Source: Lachnospiraceae bacterium
GTDB taxonomy: Bacteria; Bacillota; Clostridia; Lachnospirales; Lachnospiraceae
Direction: 5' to 3'
DNA: 64,000 bases
Assembly (NCBI GenBank): GCA_015056945.1
Contig: SVFH01000013.1
Span: 23,956 to 87,955 of the forward strand
Shown here: piece by piece, positions 1 through 8,543 of the stretch
How the letters are laid out: every line of letters starts with the position of its first letter
Numbering within the stretch: the first letter of the stretch is position 1
Made by a program: the position numbers and the translations under genes
The notes under the pieces: generated by a model
Told to the model about the DNA's origin: nothing
Databases searched by the model: none
The model's input: only the letters and a program-made list of their open reading frames with translations

Positions 1-441
1 TCTTCTGTGTTCAAACGTCTGAAACCGCTTGCAAATGAAAAAAATATTGAGTTGATATTCCAAAGTCAGAGAGAAGTGGTTGCGGAAGTGGATGAGGTGA
101 AATTGTCGCTTGCGATTATGAATCTGATTGAAAACGGAATTAAATATAACAAAGAGGATGAAGGCTGGGTACGTGTTACACTGGATGCGGACCATCAGTT
201 TTTTACCTTTGAAGTTGAGGATTCCGGAATTGGAATTCCGGAAGAAGAGCAGAAGCATATTTTTGAAAGATTTTATCGTGTGGACAAATCGCACTCGAGA
301 GAAATAGGCGGAACGGGACTGGGACTTGCAATTACAAGAAGTACGGTTTTGAAACACAGAGGCTCAATTAAAGTAAACAGTGAACCCGGAGAGGGGACTT
401 GCTTTGTTGTTAAAATCCCGCTCTCTTACATTCAATCATAA
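1..441 (+). CDS. Sensor histidine kinase, C-terminal part (5' truncated by window)
   Basis: This is the ATP-binding end of a two-component sensor kinase; the reading frame is open from the first base, so the true start lies upstream. Visible motifs in order are the N box (NLIENGIKYN), the G1 box (DSGIGIP), the F box (IFERFYRV) and the G2 box (GGTGLGLAI), which together form a complete HATPase_c domain of the PhoR/WalK type. The phospho-accepting histidine, sensor region and membrane segments are outside the window. The next gene, a GerM-like lipoprotein, starts 14 bases downstream and is probably cotranscribed. The kinase identity is secure; its signal and partner regulator cannot be read here. 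Confidence 0.93.
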   Translation, partial: SSVFKRLKPLANEKNIELIFQSQREVVAEVDEVKLSLAIMNLIENGIKYNKEDEGWVRVTLDADHQFFTFEVEDSGIGIPEEEQKHIFERFYRVDKSHSREIGGTGLGLAITRSTVLKHRGSIKVNSEPGEGTCFVVKIPLSYIQS

Positions 442-455
442 TTTGGAGCAAAGAT

Positions 456-1403
456 ATGAAAAAAATAATGCGAGTGTTTCTTCTTGTTTTGCTTCTGTGT
501 ATAGCAGGCGGATGCAAGCATGAAACACAGGAAAACGAATATAAGGATCAAAATATTGATATTTATTATATCAATCGTGATGAAACAACAATTAGAAGTG
601 AAAAGTATGAAATTCAGTCATCTGATATCAGTAATACAATAGAAGAGGTGCTTGCGAAGATGAAAGAGGCGCCGGAGAAAGCAGAGCTGAAAGCTGCGCC
701 GTTCTCAGACATTGTTATTCACGCAATACGGTTGGAAGAAACAATACTTACGCTTGATTTGGATGAGAAATACAATTCACTTCCCTATACGACAGAAGTT
801 TTGGTACGGGCGTCCATCGTAAAAACTCTGACACAGATTCCGGGCGTGGAATTTGTAAGTATAGAAGTGGGAGGTGCTCCGCTAATAGATACTGCAGGAG
901 AGGTGGTAGGTCTTTTGGCAAAAGACCAGTTTGTTGATAATCCTGAGGGACAAATCAGCAACAATGCGCAGGCAAACTTTTTATTGTATTTTGCAGATGA
1001 AAGCGGAACTAATCTGGTGCCGGTGCAACGTTATATGGAATATAATACGAATATCCCACCCGAAAAACTGGTTGCCGAAATGATTATCCAGGGACCGTCA
1101 GCAGGGGAAGATTCTTATCCTGTTGTGAATCCTAACACGAAAGTAATCAGTATTATCATGAAGGACAGAACCTGTTATCTGAATCTGGATGAGAATTTTT
1201 TAACTCAGGTTTACAGTGTGAATTCGGATGTTACAATCTATTCGCTTGTAAATTCCATTATCGCGCTGAATAATGTAAATAAGGTGCAAATTTCGGTTAA
1301 TGGTAAAACAGAAGTAACTTATATGGAAAGTATCAGCTTGACAAATTATTTTGAGAGAAATCTTGATTTGGTGAAGCAGCAGACGGAGGAAACAAACGAG
1401 TGA
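456..1403 (+). CDS. GerM-like lipoprotein with two GerMN domains
   Basis: A 315-residue predicted lipoprotein. A hydrophobic signal ends in a lipobox with Cys20 (IAGGC), so the mature protein should sit on the outer face of the membrane. Two repeats of the GerMN type follow, roughly residues 45-150 and 165-295, each with alternating strands and a conserved Leu-Asn/Asp-Leu pattern (LTLDLDEKYN, CYLNLDENF). GerMN domains are known from the Bacillus spore-germination and sporulation protein GerM and are thought to bind peptidoglycan or protein partners. The gene lies between the kinase and comEC and overlaps comEC by four bases, so the three probably form one transcript. Family membership is fairly firm; a role in sporulation is inferred. 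Confidence 0.85.
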   Translation: MKKIMRVFLLVLLLCIAGGCKHETQENEYKDQNIDIYYINRDETTIRSEKYEIQSSDISNTIEEVLAKMKEAPEKAELKAAPFSDIVIHAIRLEETILTLDLDEKYNSLPYTTEVLVRASIVKTLTQIPGVEFVSIEVGGAPLIDTAGEVVGLLAKDQFVDNPEGQISNNAQANFLLYFADESGTNLVPVQRYMEYNTNIPPEKLVAEMIIQGPSAGEDSYPVVNPNTKVISIIMKDRTCYLNLDENFLTQVYSVNSDVTIYSLVNSIIALNNVNKVQISVNGKTEVTYMESISLTNYFERNLDLVKQQTEETNE

Positions 1404-3658
1404 GAAGACCTTGTATGTGGTTTTGTCTTCTGGGAATTTCCGTTTGTATTTTATGGATTCATTTTCATGACGGAAGAATACCGCTTGGAGATACGCAATG
1501 TCAGACTGTACGTCTGCAAGGACGTATTTCCGAAGCGGAAACACGTAATCAGAAAACAATTCTTTATTTGTCCGAAATCTCGGGCAACGGCATTTCTGCC
1601 GAAAATCCCATTTTTGAAAACTGCATAGGAGTTATCTGCTATTTGCAGAAGGAAGAGAATTTATTTGCCGGTCAGTTCGTAATACTGGAGGGGGAGCTTG
1701 AAGAAGTAGCGGGAGAAGGAAATCCGGGAGAATTTTCTTATCGTGAATATTACAGGCGAAAAGGATATACACATTGTTTGAAAAAGGCTGTTTTGATTTC
1801 TGCAGATTCCAAAATTAAAATAGTACCGACCGTGATTGCCAAACTTGCGCAGGACTTTGATTCGGTTCTGGCGGAATATTTTTCGGAGCGTGATTATGGT
1901 ATTATGAAAGCTATGTTGCTTGGGGATAAAAGTGATATAGATGAAATACAGAAGGCAATGTATCAGGAAATCGGCATCTATCATATTCTGGCGATTAGCG
2001 GATTGCACATTACTTTTTTAGGGAATTTCCTGTATGAGATATTAAACGGACTTGGTGTAAATCGCAAAATCAGTATGGTGACAGCTACGCTGTTTTTGGT
2101 TTTATATGCAATTATGACAGGCGTGTCGGTATCGACGGTTCGTGCCATTATAATGTTCGTAATTTGCCTTGGCGGGAAGGTTTTTTGCCGCACATATGAC
2201 CTGCTGACTGCATTGTTTGTTGCTGCATTTATTACAATTCTATGGAATCCTTATATCTATATGGATGGAGGTTTTTTATTGTCGTATTTGGCTGTGCTTG
2301 GAATCGCAGTTCTTTATCCGGCCTTGCCCGGCGTTGATTTCAGGCAGGTAAAAAAAGGAGATGCGCTGGCCGTCAGTTTGGCGACATGGATATTGACCTT
2401 GCCGGTCATAATCAGTCTTTATTATGAAATTTCCTTTTTGAGTATCCCGGCAAATCTGTTGGTGCTTCCAACGGTGTCTTATTTGATGTTTTTAGGCGTT
2501 TGTATTCTGGTTTTTCATCCTTTTTTGCCGTTCTTATCACAGTTATGTGCTTATATATGTCACATTGTTTTGGTGTATTATGACAATGTTGTCAGTTTTT
2601 TGAATAGGTTTTCTTTTTCGACATTTGTGATAGGGAAACCGGCGCTATGGAAGTGCATTCTGTTTTTTGCCGGTGTATTTATTCTTTGCATTATTATGAA
2701 AAGGCGGAAACGGAAAAAATATCTTACAGAACTTTATTTAGATTCAAAAAAAATTGTAAACAATACGGATGCCTGTATACAGGAAAGGAAAAGGCTGCAG
2801 AGAAAAAATGCGATAAAGGTAACCGGTGAAATGCTTATACTTTTTGTTCTGATTCTCTTTTTGCTGTATCCACCTTCTGAAAAGACGGAACTGACAATTC
2901 TTGATGTCGGACAAGGAGACGGAATTTGTTTGAATCTCGGTTCAGACGGCGTATATATGATTGACGGGGGAAGCTCTTCGCGAAATGCATTGGGGGAAAA
3001 GGTTATTTTGCCCTTTCTGAAATCACAGGGAATCAAAAAAGTAGACGGATGGTTTCTGACACATCCGGATGCGGATCACGTCAGTGCGATTCTGGAATTG
3101 GAGGGTAATACGGGGGTCAAAATAGAAAAAATTTATTTACCGGGTGTTTTGTGGGAAGAATTTAAGGAAATCCGAAATTATGCCGATAATAATCATATTG
3201 AAGTATGTGTTCTTTTTGCCGGAAATGTGGTACAATTGGATAAATGGAAGATGGAAGTGATTTCGCCTGCAAAGAATACTGATTATGCAGGTGAAAATGA
3301 AGCTTCTCTGGTATTGTATCTTACAGATGGCGATTTTCGGGCATTGATGATGGGAGATGCCGGTACTGAGGCGGAGGAGGCTGTAATCAGACGCGGAATA
3401 AAGGATGTGACTTTGTTAAAGGTTGCACATCATGGTTCAGCCAAAGGGACGAATTCGGAAACTTTTTTGCAAAGAATATCAGCGCAAATTGCAGTGATTT
3501 CCTGTCAAAAGAATAATAGCTATGGACATCCGCATGCGGAGACTCTACAGTATCTTAAAGCCAGTGAGAGCGATGTTTATCGTACGGATTTGCAAGGCGC
3601 GATTCGAATCAGGATTGAAAATACCGGAGTGACGGTTGTGCCGTACCGTATTCCATAG
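1400..3658 (+). CDS. comEC: ComEC/Rec2 DNA-uptake channel protein
   Basis: A 752-residue polytopic membrane protein of the ComEC/Rec2 family, which carries single-stranded DNA across the cytoplasmic membrane during transformation. The order is an N-terminal extracytoplasmic region after one membrane helix, the Competence domain with many helices (about residues 190-440), a short basic linker, one more helix, and a C-terminal metallo-beta-lactamase-like domain (about 500-752). The last keeps LDVGQGDG, the metal-binding THPDADH and VAHHGS. The start is a GTG overlapping the stop of the lipoprotein gene (GTGA). Length and domain content are those of an intact protein. The neighbour holA follows directly, a common comEC-holA arrangement in Firmicutes. 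No other competence gene is in the window. Confidence 0.95.
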   Translation: MRRPCMWFCLLGISVCILWIHFHDGRIPLGDTQCQTVRLQGRISEAETRNQKTILYLSEISGNGISAENPIFENCIGVICYLQKEENLFAGQFVILEGELEEVAGEGNPGEFSYREYYRRKGYTHCLKKAVLISADSKIKIVPTVIAKLAQDFDSVLAEYFSERDYGIMKAMLLGDKSDIDEIQKAMYQEIGIYHILAISGLHITFLGNFLYEILNGLGVNRKISMVTATLFLVLYAIMTGVSVSTVRAIIMFVICLGGKVFCRTYDLLTALFVAAFITILWNPYIYMDGGFLLSYLAVLGIAVLYPALPGVDFRQVKKGDALAVSLATWILTLPVIISLYYEISFLSIPANLLVLPTVSYLMFLGVCILVFHPFLPFLSQLCAYICHIVLVYYDNVVSFLNRFSFSTFVIGKPALWKCILFFAGVFILCIIMKRRKRKKYLTELYLDSKKIVNNTDACIQERKRLQRKNAIKVTGEMLILFVLILFLLYPPSEKTELTILDVGQGDGICLNLGSDGVYMIDGGSSSRNALGEKVILPFLKSQGIKKVDGWFLTHPDADHVSAILELEGNTGVKIEKIYLPGVLWEEFKEIRNYADNNHIEVCVLFAGNVVQLDKWKMEVISPAKNTDYAGENEASLVLYLTDGDFRALMMGDAGTEAEEAVIRRGIKDVTLLKVAHHGSAKGTNSETFLQRISAQIAVISCQKNNSYGHPHAETLQYLKASESDVYRTDLQGAIRIRIENTGVTVVPYRIP

Positions 3659-3676
3659 TGAAGTGAGGAACAAAGA

Positions 3677-4681
3677 ATGTATACAATCAATGATGATATA
3701 AAAGCCGGGAAATTAAGAAATGTATATCTCCTTTGCGGGGCAGAACATTATCTTGTGGTTTCTTATCGGCAGAAGCTGTTGCGCGCGTTTTGTAATACGT
3801 CGGATCGGAGTGCATTGTGTGAGGATATGAATTTTACTGCTTTTAAAGGCGCCGGTGTTTTGACGGAGGAAATTATAGGTGTGGCAGAAACCCTTCCGTT
3901 CTTTGCAGACCGTCGTGTTATCCTTGTGGAAGATACGGGGTTGTTTGCCAAAGAAGGCGATGGTCTGGCAGAGTATCTTACAAAGTTATCTCCGACAACT
4001 GCCATCATTTTTGTGGAAGAAAATCCTGATAAAAGAAGTCGTCTTTACAAGGCGGTGGAAAAATACGGACATGTGGCAGATTGTAAGACGCAGACAGAAG
4101 AAACGTTGAAACGCTGGGTAGTAACCCGAGTAGGAAATGAAGGCAAAAAAATAACGGTACGTGCTGCAGAAGCCTTGCTGGAACGTTGTGCGATGGACAT
4201 GGAGCAAATAAGCAGGGAACTGGAGAAGCTGTTTGCATATACTTTGGAACGTGATGCTATTGACTTGGCAGATGTGGATGAAATCTGTACGGTAAGAATC
4301 GGAAATCATATTTTCGATATGATTTCTGCAATGGCAAACAAAAGACAAAAAGAAGCGCTCGCACTTTATTATGAGTTGCTTGCGTTAAAAGAGCCGCCTA
4401 TGCGAATTTTATATCTGATCAGCAGGCAGTTCATGCAGCTTATGATGATTAAAGATTTGCGTAATCGCGGATACGATAAAAAGCGAATTGCTGAGAAAAC
4501 ACAGCTAAAACCTTTTATCGTGGATAAATATATGTTGCAGGCATCCAAATTTACAACAGAGATGTTAAGACAGGCGATTTTGGATTGTGCAACATTTGAT
4601 GAAGATGTGAAAAAGGGACTTATTTCAGATCGTTTGTGTGTGGAATTGCTTTTGGTAAAATATAGTGACAGTGGTAAATAA
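3677..4681 (+). CDS. holA: DNA polymerase III delta subunit
   Basis: The delta subunit of the clamp loader, which opens the beta sliding clamp so it can be placed on DNA. At 334 residues it has the usual family length. The N-terminal AAA+-like fold (to about residue 140) lacks a functional Walker motif, as is normal for delta, and the middle and C-terminal parts are helical, matching the three-domain clamp-loader layout. It starts 18 bases after comEC, with GTGAGG as ribosome site, in the well-known comEC-holA order. Nothing is abnormal. Confidence 0.93.
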   Translation: MYTINDDIKAGKLRNVYLLCGAEHYLVVSYRQKLLRAFCNTSDRSALCEDMNFTAFKGAGVLTEEIIGVAETLPFFADRRVILVEDTGLFAKEGDGLAEYLTKLSPTTAIIFVEENPDKRSRLYKAVEKYGHVADCKTQTEETLKRWVVTRVGNEGKKITVRAAEALLERCAMDMEQISRELEKLFAYTLERDAIDLADVDEICTVRIGNHIFDMISAMANKRQKEALALYYELLALKEPPMRILYLISRQFMQLMMIKDLRNRGYDKKRIAEKTQLKPFIVDKYMLQASKFTTEMLRQAILDCATFDEDVKKGLISDRLCVELLLVKYSDSGK

Positions 4682-4701
4682 TAGGGCAGGAGGAGTGAAA
4701 G

Positions 4702-5802
4702 ATGAAGCTGATTCATTGTGCGGATTTGCATTTGGATTCTAAGATGAATACACATTTGAGTCCGCAAAAAGCCAAGGAGCGTAAGACAGAACTTTTGCAT
4801 ACCTTTGCAAGAATGGTTGATTATGCAAAAGATGAAAATGTCAAGGACATTCTGATTGCGGGAGATTTGTTTGATACCCGTAAGGTTTCTGCGACGGCAT
4901 CTAACATGGTGCTTGATGTGATTCAGAAAAATGAGAATATCACATTTTATTATTTGCGCGGAAATCATGATCAGAACAGTTTTATCGGAGGAATGGAAGA
5001 AATTCCGTCAAATCTGAAACTGTTTGAGGAGGACTGGACTTATTACCGGATTGGAGGAGAAGGAGATAAGAAGGTCTGCATTGCTGCAACAGAGGCTAAA
5101 GTTGAGGATATGGAGTTGGTATGCCGTAAGCTCTCGCTTGAGCCGGAGGAAATTAATATTGTCCTGATGCATGGGCAGGAGGCAGCATCCAATAAAGCGG
5201 AGGGTGTGATTCCGTTAAAAGAGTTTCGGAATAAAAATATTGATTATCTGGCACTTGGTCATGTGCATTTCTACAAGAAAGCGGAACTGGATGCAAGGGG
5301 AATCTATTGTTATCCGGGATGTCTTGAAGGACGTGGGTTTGATGAGTGCGGTGAGCATGGTTTTGTTGTGGTGGACATAGATACGGAGAGCGGAAAGGTT
5401 AATACGAATTTTATATCTTTTGCTTCCCGTAAGCTTTACGAAGTAGAGGTAGATGTGAAAGACTGTATGTCTACACTGGATGTAGAAGATAAGGTACGTG
5501 AAGTGTTGGAACAGAAGGCAATCTTACATAAGCACCTTGTGCGTGTGCTTTTATGCGGAGAGCGTGATTGCGAAAGTGAGTGGAATCTGACATTTCTTGA
5601 GAAGCAGTTTGAGGAGGATTATTATTTCTTCTGCATGAAAGATAAATCGACTTTGAAAGTAGATTATGAGTCATTTGCGAACGATGTTTCGTTAAAAGGG
5701 GAATTTGTCAGAAAAGTAATGCAGGATGAAACTTTGAGTGAAGAAGAAAAGGCAATGGTGGTTCGTTGTGGCATCTGTGCGTTGAAAGGGGAGGAATTCT
5801 AA
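4702..5802 (+). CDS. YhaO/SbcD-like metallophosphoesterase (DNA repair exonuclease)
   Basis: A 366-residue calcineurin-like phosphoesterase related to SbcD/Mre11 and to Bacillus YhaO. All metal-binding motifs are visible: DLHLDS near the N-terminus, GDLFDTRK, GNHDQ, LMHGQE and GHVHFY. These proteins are Mn-dependent nucleases acting on DNA ends and hairpins together with an SMC-like ATPase, and that partner is the next gene, whose ATG shares its first base with this stop codon (TAATG), implying translational coupling. The ribosome site is AGGAGG. The partner's transmembrane pair makes YhaO a closer comparison than SbcD; the exact substrate is unknown. Confidence 0.9.
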   Translation: MKLIHCADLHLDSKMNTHLSPQKAKERKTELLHTFARMVDYAKDENVKDILIAGDLFDTRKVSATASNMVLDVIQKNENITFYYLRGNHDQNSFIGGMEEIPSNLKLFEEDWTYYRIGGEGDKKVCIAATEAKVEDMELVCRKLSLEPEEINIVLMHGQEAASNKAEGVIPLKEFRNKNIDYLALGHVHFYKKAELDARGIYCYPGCLEGRGFDECGEHGFVVVDIDTESGKVNTNFISFASRKLYEVEVDVKDCMSTLDVEDKVREVLEQKAILHKHLVRVLLCGERDCESEWNLTFLEKQFEEDYYFFCMKDKSTLKVDYESFANDVSLKGEFVRKVMQDETLSEEEKAMVVRCGICALKGEEF

Positions 5803-8543
5803 TGAAACTGTTATCTGCCCATATAGAAAATTTCGGCAAATTTTCGAATCGTAATTTTGATTTTAATGATGGATTAAATGTATTTTGTGAAGAAAACGGC
5901 TGGGGAAAATCTACATTGTCCGCGTTTTTGAAAGTAATGTTCTACGGCTTTGATAATGAGCGGGCCAGAGATGAATTTGAAAACGAGCGCAAAAGATACA
6001 AACCCTGGCAGGGTGGTGTGTACGGAGGAAGCATCCGTTTTAAAGTGAATGAAAAGGTGTATCGGTTAAACCGTACATTCGGAACCAAAGAATCGGAAGA
6101 TGAGTTTTTACTTCTTGATGCAACAACCGGTCTTGCAAGTAACGATTTTACCGGGAATATCGGAGAGGAAATATTCTCTATTGATGCAGCTTCTTTTAAA
6201 AAGACTGTATTTTTATCCCAAAATGATTGTGCGACCGTTACGACGGACTCCATTAATGCAAAAATGGGGAATTTAAATGATGTAGCGGATGATTTAAACT
6301 GCTATGAAGAAGTTATGAAACGATTTAAGAATGAGCTGAATGCGCTCAGTCCGACACGTGCAACCGGTGAAATCAAAAAGCTTCAGGATGAGATTGACGG
6401 ACTTGAAAAGAAATTACAGGCAAAGTCTGTTATTGAAAACCAACTCGAAGAGCAAATGAAAAAAAATGAGTCGTACAGGGAGCAGATTGGAAGCATCAAG
6501 AAGGAGTCAGAACGTTATCGAAAGATTCAGCTCTATATCAGTGAAGATTCCGTGCGTACCGTGAAGGAGAAGACTTTAAATCAGTTGATTTCCAAAGAGA
6601 CGGAACGTAGGGAAGAATGTGAAAAGATGAAAGAATTCTTTGGCGGAAACGTTCCGGAAGCAAATGCACTAAAAGATGCATTTGCTGAAGCAGAAGAACT
6701 CAGAAGCAAGGAAGAAGCTGTACGTCTGACGTCTTTGAGTGAACAGGAACTTGCTGATGAAGCTGAAGCAAAGAAGATGTTTGAAGACAGTAAATTCAGC
6801 GAAACTGCCCATAAAGAAAAGATGGAACAGATTGACCGTTTTTTTGCGACGAGAAATCAGTATGAAAAAACCTTATTGAGTAAAGAAGAACGTGACAAAC
6901 TGGATGATTATTCCGTGAAATATTCGGAAACGAATTTCCGTACTACCGAAATTGAAGAGCTTGAAAAAGTATGGCAGGAAGCTGAAACACGAAGAAATTC
7001 GCTGATGGCAAGAAAAGAAGCGCACGCGATTTTGGAAAATGAAGAACGTCAGGTGCAAAAGACAAGTCAGGTTTCACCGGTTATTTTCATCATTCCTCTT
7101 GTATTTGCGTTGATTGCTTCAGGGTGTTTGATTTATTTTTATGTGATGAATTTTGCCAAAATTTATCTGTATTGCAGTGGGATTCCGGCCGCTGTTTTAA
7201 TGATTGTAACATTGCTCATGCTTCGTCATTGGTATAAGCGCAAAAAAGAAAAACCCATTTTCCTGCAAAGTGAAGAAATGAAAACGCAGATTGTGGAAGA
7301 AGAGCATACCATTGCAGCGATGGAAAATAATATCGTAATGCGTCTTGCAACCAAAGGCCTGATTCAGGAAGGAGAAGAGCTTTCCAAATGTTTCTGGCGA
7401 ATTAAGACTGAATATGATGAATTTGGTGAATTAAAGAGACGTCGTGATAACATGAAAGTAGATACCAATATCGAAAAAATGCAGAAAGATGCGACAGAGC
7501 TGGAAGAATATATTGCGAAGTATCTGAAAGATAAATACAGCGAGAAGGATTTGCAGGCTGTTATCGGTCGCTTGTTTGCACAAAATGAAGAAGACGTTGC
7601 ACTTTTAGACGGCAGACGCGCGATATGGATGGATGCAATGGATCAAATTGAGGAAGCAGCCAAAATCTGTGCTCTTTATTCCGATAAGAGAGTAAAACAT
7701 GAAACAAGTCTGAAAGAAAAGGACGAATTAAAAAAGAAACTCCATGAATTATTTGAGAAAATGGGTGTTGTTCCTGCAGAGGATATGATGGAACAGATTA
7801 AGAATTTGCAGGTAGAGTTACAAAGCTATATGACCGCCAGTGAAGAATATGAAATCGCAAAGAAAGAGCGTGAAGAATATGAAAAGGTTATGAAGGCGGA
7901 TGAACAAAACGATACCAAACCTGAAGGTTATGAAGAGGGTATTACGGCAGAATTCTGTGAACGTAAGATGGAAGCTTGTAAAGAAAGACTTGAAGATGTG
8001 ACGGATAATCTTACGGCATTGCGCAATATGATTCTGTATGCGCAGGAGCAGTTGGATGAACTCTCTTTGGAAGAAGCAAATCTTTCAGAATTGAAAGCAA
8101 AGAAAGCAGATTTGCAGAAACGTTTCCGTATGGTACAGATGACTAAAACGCATTTGGAAAATGCAAAGACAGCTTTTACGGCGAATTATATCGGACCGGT
8201 ATCTGCTGCATTTGAGAAATATGCGGGAAAACTTGATACTGTCGGAACCTATGAAATTGCACTTGATGCAGACTCGAATGTCACAATCCAGGAGGCAGGA
8301 ATGCCGCGTAAGACACAGGCATTTAGCTCCGGATTACAGGATTTGTTCGGCATTTGTTTGAGAATGGCTTTTATTGAGGCTATGTACAAAGAAGAAAAGC
8401 CGATGATTGTATTTGATGATCCGTTTGCAAATCTTGACGAGAAGAAGATTTCAGGTGGATTAGAGTTTTTACGGGAACTTTCAAAAGAGTATCAGGTAAT
8501 TTACTTTACCTGTCATAAGGACCGAGTAGGAGAAAAAGCATGA
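5802..8543 (+). CDS. YhaN/SbcC-like coiled-coil AAA ATPase with central membrane pair
   Basis: A 913-residue SMC-like ATPase, partner of the upstream phosphoesterase. The start is placed at the ATG at 5802, where the family consensus (MKLLSAHIENFGKF) begins; the frame is also open 36 bases further upstream. The P-loop reads ENGWGKST, so the first glycine of the classical GxxxxGKS pattern is a glutamate. Long coiled coils follow, interrupted at about residues 425-475 by two hydrophobic helices, then more coiled coil, a signature-like FSSGLQDLFG and a Walker B element (MIVFDDPFANLDE). The membrane pair inside the coiled coil resembles Bacillus YhaN more than soluble SbcC. A role in DNA end processing at the membrane is inferred from the gene pair. 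Confidence 0.88.
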   Translation: MKLLSAHIENFGKFSNRNFDFNDGLNVFCEENGWGKSTLSAFLKVMFYGFDNERARDEFENERKRYKPWQGGVYGGSIRFKVNEKVYRLNRTFGTKESEDEFLLLDATTGLASNDFTGNIGEEIFSIDAASFKKTVFLSQNDCATVTTDSINAKMGNLNDVADDLNCYEEVMKRFKNELNALSPTRATGEIKKLQDEIDGLEKKLQAKSVIENQLEEQMKKNESYREQIGSIKKESERYRKIQLYISEDSVRTVKEKTLNQLISKETERREECEKMKEFFGGNVPEANALKDAFAEAEELRSKEEAVRLTSLSEQELADEAEAKKMFEDSKFSETAHKEKMEQIDRFFATRNQYEKTLLSKEERDKLDDYSVKYSETNFRTTEIEELEKVWQEAETRRNSLMARKEAHAILENEERQVQKTSQVSPVIFIIPLVFALIASGCLIYFYVMNFAKIYLYCSGIPAAVLMIVTLLMLRHWYKRKKEKPIFLQSEEMKTQIVEEEHTIAAMENNIVMRLATKGLIQEGEELSKCFWRIKTEYDEFGELKRRRDNMKVDTNIEKMQKDATELEEYIAKYLKDKYSEKDLQAVIGRLFAQNEEDVALLDGRRAIWMDAMDQIEEAAKICALYSDKRVKHETSLKEKDELKKKLHELFEKMGVVPAEDMMEQIKNLQVELQSYMTASEEYEIAKKEREEYEKVMKADEQNDTKPEGYEEGITAEFCERKMEACKERLEDVTDNLTALRNMILYAQEQLDELSLEEANLSELKAKKADLQKRFRMVQMTKTHLENAKTAFTANYIGPVSAAFEKYAGKLDTVGTYEIALDADSNVTIQEAGMPRKTQAFSSGLQDLFGICLRMAFIEAMYKEEKPMIVFDDPFANLDEKKISGGLEFLRELSKEYQVIYFTCHKDRVGEKA

